The position numbers were made by a program, and so were the translations under genes. Positions 1-8,076 of a stretch of 64,000 bases of DNA are shown in pieces. The DNA comes from JAHCHG01 sp041394845 (GTDB lineage: Bacteria; Acidobacteriota; Blastocatellia; Pyrinomonadales; Pyrinomonadaceae). Position 1 is the stretch's first letter. Each line of letters starts with the position of its first letter. The stretch covers positions 464,076 through 528,075 of the forward strand of contig JAWKHL010000004.1 in NCBI GenBank assembly GCA_041394845.1. The letters run 5' to 3'. The notes under the pieces are model-generated. The model worked only from the letters and a program-made list of their open reading frames with translations. It did no database searches and had not been told where the DNA came from.

Positions 1-205
1 GGCGGTAATATTTGATGCAAACCCGGCCCTCGGCATTGATCAAAAATCTCTCCGCCTCTTCGCGGGTCATATCCGAAAGATTGTAAACGCTCAGCCGGCA
101 TTGGGAACAAAAGCGGCTCCGCTCGTCCCCGCGCATCTCGTTCCAATCGGCCGGACAGGGCGAAGCGATCCGGATATTATCGAGCGGATTGGTGAATTTT
201 TGCAT
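1..205 (-). CDS. Conserved small Cys-containing protein of unknown function (3' end outside window)
   Basis: The frame is open from ATG (203-205) to the window edge, 68 codons. A clear GGAGG lies at 215-219, nine bases before the start, which fixes it. The visible part has Cys17-Pro in a CPADW context, a CSQC pair at residues 33-36 and a further Cys near residue 62, which looks like a small metal-binding fold. I recognise the pattern from memory as a short protein common in Blastocatellia-type genomes, with no known function. It is cytoplasmic as far as seen: no signal peptide. The stop codon and C-terminus are not in the window. Confidence 0.7.
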   Translation of the reverse strand, partial: MQKFTNPLDNIRIASPCPADWNEMRGDERSRFCSQCRLSVYNLSDMTREEAERFLINAEGRVCIKYYR

Positions 206-358
206 TTTTATGAACCTCCGGTCTTTTTAGACACCGGAAAAAAAAATTTGTTCCGGCAAATTTTTCCTGATCCGATTTATCGTCCTTCCGCGCGTTTTTC
301 TGACAGAGGGCAAAATTTTTTCAGGCCCGCAAATCAATCATAAGGAGCTATTATAAAA

Positions 359-916
359 ATGATCAATCACATTTCAATAGGTGTTCACGACACCGAAAGA
401 GTCGCCAAAGTGCTGGCCGAATTGTGGGGAGGCTACGCGTTGCCGTTCCCGCCGGCCCCCGAGGGATGGATGGTTCTGGCCGACGACGGCAAAGGAACGG
501 GGGTCGAAGTGACGACCATCGACACGGTTCTGGAACCGGGCGCGGGTCTGCCGCCGGAGGAAGAAGATTTCGACATCAACACTCCGACCGAAGATTACGA
601 AGCCAAGTTCGTCGCCACCGGCAAAAAGCCGCAGTACGTGGTCACGCATCTGAACATCAACACCAAATTGAGCATCGAAGAGGTCAAGGCCGTCGCCAAG
701 CGCGAGGGATGGCGCTGTTTTGTCGCCAACCGCGGCGAGGGAGCGTTTCAGTTGATCGAGCTGTGGATCGAAAATCACTTCATGCTCGAATTGATGACGC
801 CGGAGATGACCGAGATCTACGTCAATCTGGTCACTCCCGAAAGTTACGCCGAATGGCTTCAGATCCCGTTGCCGCCCAGAGCGCCGGCGGCCGAAAATCT
901 GCGTCTGATCGGATGA
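359..916 (+). CDS. VOC-superfamily-like protein (glyoxalase/dioxygenase fold), function unknown
   Basis: 185 residues, with AAGGAG 13 bases before the ATG. The N-terminus (MINHISIGVHDTERVAKVL) matches the first beta-alpha unit of vicinal-oxygen-chelate proteins: a histidine on strand 1, then the 'hD.erva' helix. A second module with histidine (YVVTHLNIN, about residue 98) and an acidic end (HFMLELMTP, about 139) would supply the other ligands, so metal binding is plausible but not proven. Substrate is unknown. The TGA stop is at the border of the repeat element at 910-1020, and the next gene converges on it. Confidence 0.6.
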   Translation: MINHISIGVHDTERVAKVLAELWGGYALPFPPAPEGWMVLADDGKGTGVEVTTIDTVLEPGAGLPPEEEDFDINTPTEDYEAKFVATGKKPQYVVTHLNINTKLSIEEVKAVAKREGWRCFVANRGEGAFQLIELWIENHFMLELMTPEMTEIYVNLVTPESYAEWLQIPLPPRAPAAENLRLIG

Positions 917-1020
917 GAATCAGTACGCGGAGCGGTAGCGATGCGGTTACCCTTGATATCACTACGCGGAGCGGCGGCGACGCGGTAACCCGTTCGCTAC
1001 CGCTCACGGTTCTGATTTTC
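910..1020. repeat. PWE1: GCGGTAGCG-type word element between convergent genes
   Basis: Two direct units (TACGCGGAGCGGTAGCGA near 923 and TACGCGGAGCGGCGGCGA near 964) are followed by an inverted unit near 990-1015 (GTTCGCTACCGCTCACGG). The outer GAATCAG and CTGATTTTC also pair. The stop codons of both flanking genes lie in the element: the C-terminal residues NRER and the TAG of the minus-strand gene are made of element sequence. The same word family is inserted in the acyl-CoA ligase at 53926-53961. Confidence 0.65.
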
Positions 1021-1695
1021 AAAATTCTTCCAGTTTCCTTTCCAATCGAACTGTTCGGTGGCCCGGAAACGTTTTTTGTAATCGTAAAAGGAATTGCCTT
1101 CGTAACAATATCCCTGATAATAAAAGGCCTTGCCGTTCAAACGGGCGAACTCGATCTCCAGCAGCATCGTGAAGATGCCGAGACTGCGGGCGCTTTCCTC
1201 CGTATCAAACATCGCATAGATGCCGGAAACGGCTCGTTCGCTGACGTCGAAGAAACTGGCGGCGATGAGTTTTCCCGCCCGGTACACGCTGATCTCCAGA
1301 GCCTCGCCCGGCACGTTGGACGGGGAAAACGAGAGAAAATCGTAGATCGATCCCGGAATGCCGTAGTTGAAGCGGCATTTGTGGTGTTCGAAAAGCTCTT
1401 CCTTTTCACTGCTGATGAAGACCGGACGAATGATGGGTTGAAGGTCCGAATTCTTTTTGATGATTCGGCGGAGGCTCTTGGAAAGGGTGAAATCTTCCAG
1501 CCTTATTCTCAGCGGAATGACGCGGCGGACCTGGTTTCCGTAAATGCCGATGCTGTAACGAAAAAAATGCGTTCCGAAGTGCCGCCAGCCGTGCGACAGC
1601 AAGATGTCCATCTGGCGCGGAGAAATTTCAAGAGTGTAAAATTCTTCATTGACAAAGCTGAAATCATTCGTCAGAAGAAATTCATTTTCGAGCAT
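997..1695 (-). CDS. Arginyl-tRNA--protein transferase (ATE/Bpt)-like protein without the N-terminal cysteines
   Basis: 232 residues. The C-terminal half follows the ATE C-domain: an RRIIKKNSDL stretch (about residues 75-85), a HHKCRFNYG segment (about 103-111), and SLGIFTMLLEIEFARLNGK followed by FYYQGY and a Y.KKRFR motif (about 171-212). In classical enzymes the N-domain carries conserved cysteines in CxYL and CxxC-type motifs, implicated in Fe-S binding; here the corresponding places read FYTL and YGNQVRRVIPL, with no Cys. It may transfer amino acids to protein N-termini in the N-degron pathway, or be a non-catalytic relative. No clear Shine-Dalgarno sequence is seen. The 3' end is built from PWE1. 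Confidence 0.65.
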   Translation of the reverse strand: MLENEFLLTNDFSFVNEEFYTLEISPRQMDILLSHGWRHFGTHFFRYSIGIYGNQVRRVIPLRIRLEDFTLSKSLRRIIKKNSDLQPIIRPVFISSEKEELFEHHKCRFNYGIPGSIYDFLSFSPSNVPGEALEISVYRAGKLIAASFFDVSERAVSGIYAMFDTEESARSLGIFTMLLEIEFARLNGKAFYYQGYCYEGNSFYDYKKRFRATEQFDWKGNWKNFENQNRER

Positions 1696-2146
1696 CGGTA
1701 AGATTTATGGGGAAAAAAGTGGCAAAGGCCACATCCCTTTGAATCGGTTTTATCGGTGAAAAGACAAAAAAGCCTTTTTGCCTCCGGAAATTCCAAAATC
1801 TGAAGATCGCAAACGCCCCCGGAGCGATGGCGCCATGATCAGTATTATCGTCCGGCGGCGAGTCGGTCAGTCGCTTTGCCGGGAGAGTTAAAATTCATGC
1901 GCGGCAGGAGAGATTTTTCAAAAGTCAATTCAATCAACTGTCCGCATCGGCCGATCAAGATATTTTTGCTCCGGCGGAGCATAAACGGCCCCGACCGAAT
2001 CTCCTAACCGGACAAGATTTTTTTTATTATAACAGAGCCTGGCAACCCCCTGAGAAACCTTGAGGCGGAGGGTTGCGACGATCCGAAAAAAGAGATGAGA
2101 GGCGTTTGATCCCGCCTCTCATCTCTTTTTTCAAACGCTTCCGGGA
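1696..2146. other. Intergenic region without a gene
   Basis: About 450 bases between two minus-strand genes. No ORF with coding character. It holds the upstream region of the transferase-like gene, a weak hairpin (GCAACCC at 2042-2048 with GGGTTGC at 2070-2076) and the strong terminator listed separately. The rest is unremarkable. Confidence 0.5.
2085..2132 (-). terminator. Rho-independent terminator of the bactofilin gene
   Basis: Perfect 20-bp stem (2085-2104 with 2113-2132) around an 8-base loop, 14 bases after the bactofilin stop. The stem begins and ends in an A6/T6 tract, so it would also stop transcripts coming from the plus strand. Confidence 0.85.
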
Positions 2147-2791
2147 TCAGTTCGCCGCGGCCTCAGCCGCTTCTTCCTCTTCCTCGGTCACATCATCCGC
2201 TTCTTCAACTTCAAGCACTTCCTCGGGCTGATAAGCCGAAAATTCATTGGCGACGGCAATCTGCGCCTGCGCCTGCGATTTTCTTTTTTCCAGGTCCTCC
2301 TGCGCCTTCAGCATAGTGCAACTTCCCTCTAACAGAGCCCCGTCTTCGATGACCAACCGGGGAGTCTGGATATTTCCGGTCACCTTGGCCGTCCGGCCCA
2401 GTTCCAGTTTTTCCGAGGCGATGATGTCGCCGTTGACGGTTCCGTTGATGACGGCGGCGGCCACCTTGACGTTGGCGTCAACCTTGCCCGAAGTGCCGAC
2501 GATCAGAGTGCCGTCATCGGACGAAACGCTTCCGGTCAAATGACCGTCCACCCGCAGCATCGACTGAAAATTCGTCTCGCCCGTCAAAACCGTTCCGCTG
2601 CCGACAAAACCGCTGAGACGTCCCTCTTTGATGTCGCGGGCCATGCTTTCGCTCTCGGTCAGAGCCTGACCGGTCGGCGCGATATTCCCGCCCCTGTAAG
2701 TATTTCTGATTCCCGTGTTAACCGACGGTGGCGGCGTATTAATTTCTTCGTTCGACTGTTCCGGTTTGGAACTCCTTCCCATTCTTATCAT
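2147..2791 (-). CDS. Bactofilin (polymer-forming cytoskeletal protein)
   Basis: 214 residues. The central bactofilin domain (about 60-165) shows the typical run of short beta-helix rungs with alternating Gly and hydrophobics (VGSGTVLTGE, LRVDGHLTGSV, INGTVNGDI, GRTAKVTGNI, LVIEDGALLEGSC). It is flanked by a disordered N-terminal tail rich in Pro and Asn and a very acidic C-terminal tail of Glu, Asp and Ala. Bactofilins form non-nucleotide filaments at the inner membrane and help shape and polar organisation. GGAGG lies 13 bases before the ATG at 2791; a second ATG is at 2782. A strong terminator follows, so the gene is probably monocistronic. Confidence 0.9.
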   Translation of the reverse strand: MIRMGRSSKPEQSNEEINTPPPSVNTGIRNTYRGGNIAPTGQALTESESMARDIKEGRLSGFVGSGTVLTGETNFQSMLRVDGHLTGSVSSDDGTLIVGTSGKVDANVKVAAAVINGTVNGDIIASEKLELGRTAKVTGNIQTPRLVIEDGALLEGSCTMLKAQEDLEKRKSQAQAQIAVANEFSAYQPEEVLEVEEADDVTEEEEEAAEAAAN

Positions 2792-3175
2792 GTTTGTTGC
2801 AAACCTCCGCTTGATTTTTTTCGACCCGTCAACTTCCGACCGGAGCCTTTTTGTTAAAAAGCAGCCGAACGAACACGAGTCATGTAGTTTTATTGCTGAA
2901 TTGTGCTACTGAAATGACAACTTTTTTAGTTTTTTTTCAGTTGGAAATTCCATCATAAAAGACTTGTGAGGGTTATGTCTAGTTTTTAATGTCAAAAGAA
3001 GTTAAATATTTTTAAACTGTCCTGTTTTTCGGATCGAAAAACAAATCCGGAGGGTTTGGGAAACGAGCGGATCAGGCGGTTTTCAAGTCCTCTGATCCGC
3101 TCCGAAAAGAAAGTTTCGCTGTCAGCGGACGCCGAAACCGATTCTTTCGGTCCGTTCTCCGCTCTCCTTTTCCGA
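2792..3175. other. Intergenic region, probable bactofilin promoter and a weak hairpin
   Basis: About 380 bases, AT-rich at 2880-3050, with no coding ORF. A 10-bp stem (GAGCGGATCA at 3065-3074 with TGATCCGCTC at 3093-3102) lies downstream of the M1 peptidase stop and may act as its terminator, although no T run follows on the minus strand. Confidence 0.4.
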
Positions 3176-5683
3176 TCACTCTTTTTTGTTTTCGATCTTT
3201 TCCGCGAGAACGTCCTCCAAGGCAGCCACCGCCACTTTTTTCGGCTTTGTCGGAAGCTTAATCCCGCCCAGATCGACCGTCGAATTGCCGACCATCCGGG
3301 CGGAACCGAGATAAACCCAGCCCTTGCCGAAATCGACGTAAATCGGAACCAGCATCACGAAACGATCCGAGACGTTCGATTGGGTGACTTTGCCCGATAA
3401 AACCGTCTTGCCGCCTTCGGAACCGACCGTATAGGTCATTTTATAGGAAGGCATTTCGGTGCCGTAAACCCACTCGTCAAAGAACCAGTCCATCGTCTTG
3501 TTCTGATCGATGTCCATTTCGGGAAGCATGTGCTTTTCAACGATCTTTTTGAAATCGTTGGTGGATACGTCCTGATTGTAATGCGAGGCGATGAAATCTT
3601 TCATCATCTCCTTGAATTTGGCGTCGCCCGTTCCGTTGCGGTGATCGAACATCATCATCCGCAGCATATGAAGAATAAAGGCTCCCTTGGGATAGATCAT
3701 CGCCCGGGCGATATTGCCGGTCTTGGCGCTGTTCAAACGATACCCTTGCGTTACCGGCCCGACCGTATAGGGTTTGCGCCCTCGGGTGGCGGGCGAGCCT
3801 TCGGTGATCAGTTTGCGCTGATCTTCCCAGAAATCGATGAACTTGTCGGTGTCCCTCTTGACGTACTGAATGTATAAAGAGGTGGAAAATTCGGAAAACC
3901 CCTCGCTCATCCACTGATCGTGGTAACTGGTCCAGCCGACCATATGGCCCCACCATTGATGGGCCACCTCGTGCGGAGCCACCTCGCGCCAAAAGCCGTC
4001 GGTCCCGCCCCGAATGCCGAAAAGCTGAACGCGATGCGTGTCGCCGATAAAGGCGATGTAGGGCATAAAGATCAGAGTTCCCCAAGCCTGGCCGAAAAAT
4101 CCGGCCGGTTGCTGGGTCATGGCGATCCGCTGGTAGGGGAGTTTTCCGAAGTAATTGGTGTAGATCCGGGTCGAATTCTGGGCCTCGACCAAAACGGCGC
4201 CGGCCATGCTCGAAGTGTTCAGCGAACCGAGAGTGGTCTGCGTTCCGATTCCACGCCTTTCGGCCTCCTCGACCTGAAGTTGAATGGCCCGCATCTCGTC
4301 CGGCAAGGTGTTGTTGACGAAGACCTCCAGACCGTAATTGGTCATCTCGTCCTTGATCTCCTTCATCTTGAAATCGCCGTAGTTGAAACCGGCAACCGCC
4401 ATCTCGACCTCCCCGCTGGTCCATTTCGAGGTCTTTTGTCCTTCTTCGACCACTTCCTCCCCGACGCGCGAACCGATTCCGATCATCTCGTACTTTTTCG
4501 GGAAATGAAACGTCAGATCGAACGTGGCCCGGTCGCCGAACGAAGAGAGTTGATTGTTCGGGTACCAGGTCGAGCGCGGGATGAGAATGAAATTCCCGTC
4601 TCCGGCATCGCGCAGAGCCTCGGTTCCCTCGTATTCGACGATGATCGTAAAAGGCTTTCCGACCTCGACCGGCTCGCGCAGGACGACTCCGAAATCGGAG
4701 TCCGCGTCCTTTTTCTCCTGAATGAAAACGAGACCGTTTTCTTTTTCGTCGGTAACGGTCTTGACTCTCAAACTGCCAAACAGATCAAAGGGCAAAAACC
4801 GGACGTTGGCTTCGCGCATCTTCAAGGTGATGGTGTCTCTGACGACCAGTCTGGTGCCGTCAACGGTGGTGTCCAGATCGTGGTGCGTGATGTCATAGAT
4901 CCGCCGATCCTGCCAACTGGTGGCCGTTCCCTTTTTGTATTCCTCGGCCATATGAAAAGCCGTCCAGATGCCGCCGGTCGAATCGCCGTAGCTGACCAGA
5001 GCGACCTGCTCCGGATAGACCTCCGGAATGCCGAGCGGGTCGATCTGATAGATCAGCCGGCCGAATTTGTTGCCGTCGATAAAAGCCGTAAAGAACCCCT
5101 TGCGATCCGGCGCGTAGATGTCGGCCAGAACCCGCGAATTCATATTGTAATGAAAGTCGTTGCGCAAACGATCTTCTTTGTCGCGATAGGCGTCGCGGGC
5201 CTTTTCGGATTGCGGCCCGCCGGTTCCCATCCGGGCAGCGGCGGATTTTTTTATTTCCTCCAGAGTCTGATCGGAAAAGAACATCACCAGTTGTTTGAAG
5301 CCCTCCTTAAATTCCGATCCTTCGATAAACAGGGCCAGATGTTTCTTTTCGATCTCGGTCGGCGGAGTCAGAGAAAACTCCCCGTCCCCCAAAAAGACCG
5401 CGCCGAAAGACCGTCCTTCGACGGGTTGGAGAAAATAGATCTCGCCGGTCTTGAGCGTAAAGACCCCCTCGTCCTTTTTCAGAACCAGATTATTGACCGT
5501 GGCATATTCGCCGGAAAAAGCGTTTCCTCCGTCGGAAAGTCCGCGGAGTTGTTTGTAGAGCGGATCGACGGCGTAGACCTGGACCTCGCCGAGAACGTTT
5601 TTGTCCGGATCCTGAGCCGAAACCGGAAAAATGAAAGTTAAAACCGAGAGCAACAAGGCGGGAAAAATAATTCTTTTTGACAT
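3176..5683 (-). CDS. Secreted M1-family zinc aminopeptidase
   Basis: 835 residues from the ATG at 5683, chosen because AGGAG (5691-5696) stands eight bases upstream and the product then begins with a clean signal peptide (MSKRIIFPALLLSVLTFIFP, cleavage after SAQ). An in-frame ATG at 5734 lacks this. The zinc site is intact: HEVAH at about residue 570, with the third ligand in the SEGFSEF segment 18 residues on. The N-terminal 250 residues are a separate region of unknown fold; the conserved M1 beta-domain follows. It should act in the periplasm or at the surface, removing N-terminal residues from peptides. It is divergent from ttcA, with a 176-base gap. Confidence 0.88.
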   Translation of the reverse strand: MSKRIIFPALLLSVLTFIFPVSAQDPDKNVLGEVQVYAVDPLYKQLRGLSDGGNAFSGEYATVNNLVLKKDEGVFTLKTGEIYFLQPVEGRSFGAVFLGDGEFSLTPPTEIEKKHLALFIEGSEFKEGFKQLVMFFSDQTLEEIKKSAAARMGTGGPQSEKARDAYRDKEDRLRNDFHYNMNSRVLADIYAPDRKGFFTAFIDGNKFGRLIYQIDPLGIPEVYPEQVALVSYGDSTGGIWTAFHMAEEYKKGTATSWQDRRIYDITHHDLDTTVDGTRLVVRDTITLKMREANVRFLPFDLFGSLRVKTVTDEKENGLVFIQEKKDADSDFGVVLREPVEVGKPFTIIVEYEGTEALRDAGDGNFILIPRSTWYPNNQLSSFGDRATFDLTFHFPKKYEMIGIGSRVGEEVVEEGQKTSKWTSGEVEMAVAGFNYGDFKMKEIKDEMTNYGLEVFVNNTLPDEMRAIQLQVEEAERRGIGTQTTLGSLNTSSMAGAVLVEAQNSTRIYTNYFGKLPYQRIAMTQQPAGFFGQAWGTLIFMPYIAFIGDTHRVQLFGIRGGTDGFWREVAPHEVAHQWWGHMVGWTSYHDQWMSEGFSEFSTSLYIQYVKRDTDKFIDFWEDQRKLITEGSPATRGRKPYTVGPVTQGYRLNSAKTGNIARAMIYPKGAFILHMLRMMMFDHRNGTGDAKFKEMMKDFIASHYNQDVSTNDFKKIVEKHMLPEMDIDQNKTMDWFFDEWVYGTEMPSYKMTYTVGSEGGKTVLSGKVTQSNVSDRFVMLVPIYVDFGKGWVYLGSARMVGNSTVDLGGIKLPTKPKKVAVAALEDVLAEKIENKKE

Positions 5684-5859
5684 TTTAAAACTCCTGAGTA
5701 AATGGGAAAAAGTGTGGTTGTGTCTTCTGAGCAAAAATCATTATTCAGAAAAGAAGGCGGTTCGTCAAGTTTTTCGGGCCCGGATCCCGCCGACGGCGCG
5801 GGTTGTCAATTGCGCCCTTTTCGTGTCAGAATTTTAAGTTTGGAGGAAAACGATAGAAA

Positions 5860-6753
5860 TTGTTCGTAGAAAGTAAGATCAAAACCAAACTACTCAAACA
5901 GATGGGCCGGGCCATCCATGATTTTTCGATGATCGAGGACGGCGACCGGGTGATGGTCTGCCTGTCGGGCGGAAAGGACAGCTACACGATGCTCGACCTG
6001 CTGCTCGACGTGCGCAAACGCGCGCCCGTCCGGTTCGACATCCTGGCCGTCAACCTCGACCAGAAACAGCCCGGTTTTCCCGAAGAAGTTCTGCCGGATT
6101 ATCTGGAGAGCATCGGCGTCGAGTACCGGATCGTTGAAGAGGACACCTATTCGGTCGTCACCCGACACATCCCCGAAGGCAAGACCTTCTGCTCGCTCTG
6201 TTCGCGGCTCAGACGCGGGATTCTGTACACGACGGCTCAGGAGGAAAACTGCACCAAGATCGCCCTCGGGCATCACGCCGACGACGTCATCAACACTTTT
6301 CTGCTCAATCTGTTCTTCGTCGGACAGCTAAAGGCGATGCCGCCCTCGCTGCGCGCCGACGACGGCCGCAACACGGTCATCCGCCCGCTCGCCTACTGCC
6401 GGGAAAAAGACATCCGGCGATTCGCCGAGGAAAAACAGTTTCCGATCATCCCCTGCAATCTGTGCGGTTCGCAACCGAACCTCAAACGCGCCCGCGTCAA
6501 GCGGCTGATCGACGATTTGGAAAAAGAGATCCCGCACATCCGCTCTTCGATGATCACCGCTCTGTCGAACGTGACCGGCTCGCATCTGCTGGACCGCGAC
6601 CTCTACGACTTCAAAAACTTCGAACCGGTCGTCAAACAGATCCCGCCCGGCCACGGCAACGTCGAAAAGGAACTGGACGCGGTCTTCGATCATTCCGAGG
6701 AAAGTTTCGTCAACCCCCGTTTAAGAGAGTTGGTGATGAGCCCGGAGAACTGA
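5860..6753 (+). CDS. ttcA: tRNA 2-thiocytidine(32) synthetase TtcA
   Basis: 297 residues. The PP-loop ATP-pyrophosphatase motif SGGKDS (about residue 36), the CSLC pair (about 111-114) and a later CNLC (about 203-206) are the marks of TtcA, which adenylates C32 of tRNA and thiolates it with a [4Fe-4S] cluster held by the cysteines. GHHADDVINTFLLN is also typical. The start is TTG at 5860, with GGAGG at 5842-5846; there is no ATG that keeps the conserved N-terminus. Confidence 0.92.
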   Translation: MFVESKIKTKLLKQMGRAIHDFSMIEDGDRVMVCLSGGKDSYTMLDLLLDVRKRAPVRFDILAVNLDQKQPGFPEEVLPDYLESIGVEYRIVEEDTYSVVTRHIPEGKTFCSLCSRLRRGILYTTAQEENCTKIALGHHADDVINTFLLNLFFVGQLKAMPPSLRADDGRNTVIRPLAYCREKDIRRFAEEKQFPIIPCNLCGSQPNLKRARVKRLIDDLEKEIPHIRSSMITALSNVTGSHLLDRDLYDFKNFEPVVKQIPPGHGNVEKELDAVFDHSEESFVNPRLRELVMSPEN

Positions 6754-6837
6754 GAGATTCAAGAAAGCCCTGGCGGATTCGGTAAAGTTCCTGCCCATCC
6801 TTTGTCATAAATTATCATCGGCTGGTGTTTATTAAGC

Positions 6838-8076
6838 ATGAGGATAATTATGCCTGTGCTTCGTATCTCCGCCTTTTTAATTTTTTTCCCGTCGATATGT
6901 CTTCAGATCGTTTCCGTCGCCGCGCCGCTGAAAACGGTCGAACTTCCCGAGCCGACCGGCAAGCATAAGGTCGGAACGGTCGTCTATTTCTTTGAAGACA
7001 AAAAGCGCGAAGAACTCTGGACCCCAACGCCGAACGATTACCGCCAATTGATGGTTCAGATCTGGTATCCGGCCGATAACGCCAAGGGCGATCCGGCTCC
7101 TTATATCTTCGACCTCGAAAAGATCCGCCCGAGCATTGAGAAATACTGGGAAAACATGCCGGACGTCCGTTCCCGGTCGAGCCTCAATATTCCGATCTCA
7201 AAAGCCCGGAAAAGCTATCCCCTGTTGATCCTCTCGCACGGAATGAACAGCGGTCGTTTTCTTTACACATCAATTTCGCAGGAACTGGCCAGCCGCGGTT
7301 ACGTTGTCGCATCAATTGACCATACCTACTGGGGACCGGGCGTCGCTTTTCCCAACGGGAAGATCGTCAGCTTCGAGGACTCGATGATCGCCAGAGACAA
7401 ACTCGATTTCAAAGAAATTGACCGGATGATGCTCGAAGGAATTGCGGTGATGTCCGCCGATCAGGCTTTTGTCGCCGAACGGATGGCCGAACTGAACGCG
7501 GGTTCGACGTTCTTCAAAAACAAGCTCGATCTGTCAAAAATCGGCGTCCTCGGTCATTCCATGGGAGGCATGGCGGCCACCGCATCTTGCTTGCATTACA
7601 CGGTTTTTAAGGCCTGCGTCAGTCTGGACGGCGTCAATTATTTTCTCAACCGAATGCCCGCCTCAAGTTCCAAGCCGTTTCTGCTTTTGCTCAATTCCGA
7701 TTGGGGGAAAAACACTCCGGAAAAGATCAGTAAAAGCTATCTCGAAGCCTGGGAAAATCCGTCCGTGGCGATCATCAACGGAACGAAGCATAATTTTTTC
7801 AGCGACATTCCGTTGATCGAACCGCCCGAGCAAACTGATGGTCTGATCGAACCCTTGCGAGCGCATCGAATCATAAGCGCCTATACGACGGCCTTCTTCG
7901 ACAAACATTTGAAGCAAACAAAAGAAAAAATGCCGGCATTTTCCGAAATGGAATTTATCGACCTGAAAACGGTCGAATCTCGCCCCATTTCATCAATGCC
8001 GGCCGGAGACCGCAATCAAACCTTTTCTATTTTCGCGCACGGAACTTTGCCCCGTCGATCGGAACGTTATGTTTGA
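6838..8076 (+). CDS. Secreted alpha/beta hydrolase of the PAF-acetylhydrolase type
   Basis: 412 residues with an N-terminal hydrophobic signal segment (residues 5-28). The nucleophile elbow is GHSMGG (about residue 239), and a long region before it (LLILSHGMNSG, the oxyanion-hole loop, about 126-136) matches plasma-type platelet-activating-factor acetylhydrolase relatives. The His is likely in NGTKHNFF (about 318). An esterase or lipase on short acyl or oxidised phospholipid substrates is likely; the exact substrate is unknown. No good Shine-Dalgarno sequence is visible, and an ATG four codons later is an alternative start. The last 50 bases overlap the end of the next, convergent gene. Confidence 0.75.
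   Translation: MRIIMPVLRISAFLIFFPSICLQIVSVAAPLKTVELPEPTGKHKVGTVVYFFEDKKREELWTPTPNDYRQLMVQIWYPADNAKGDPAPYIFDLEKIRPSIEKYWENMPDVRSRSSLNIPISKARKSYPLLILSHGMNSGRFLYTSISQELASRGYVVASIDHTYWGPGVAFPNGKIVSFEDSMIARDKLDFKEIDRMMLEGIAVMSADQAFVAERMAELNAGSTFFKNKLDLSKIGVLGHSMGGMAATASCLHYTVFKACVSLDGVNYFLNRMPASSSKPFLLLLNSDWGKNTPEKISKSYLEAWENPSVAIINGTKHNFFSDIPLIEPPEQTDGLIEPLRAHRIISAYTTAFFDKHLKQTKEKMPAFSEMEFIDLKTVESRPISSMPAGDRNQTFSIFAHGTLPRRSERYV

Noticed and set aside
3920..5641. 573-codon open frame on the plus strand opposite the M1 peptidase gene
   Set aside because: It is the mirror of a GC-rich gene with clear peptidase motifs; its own product has no domain, signal or ribosome site.
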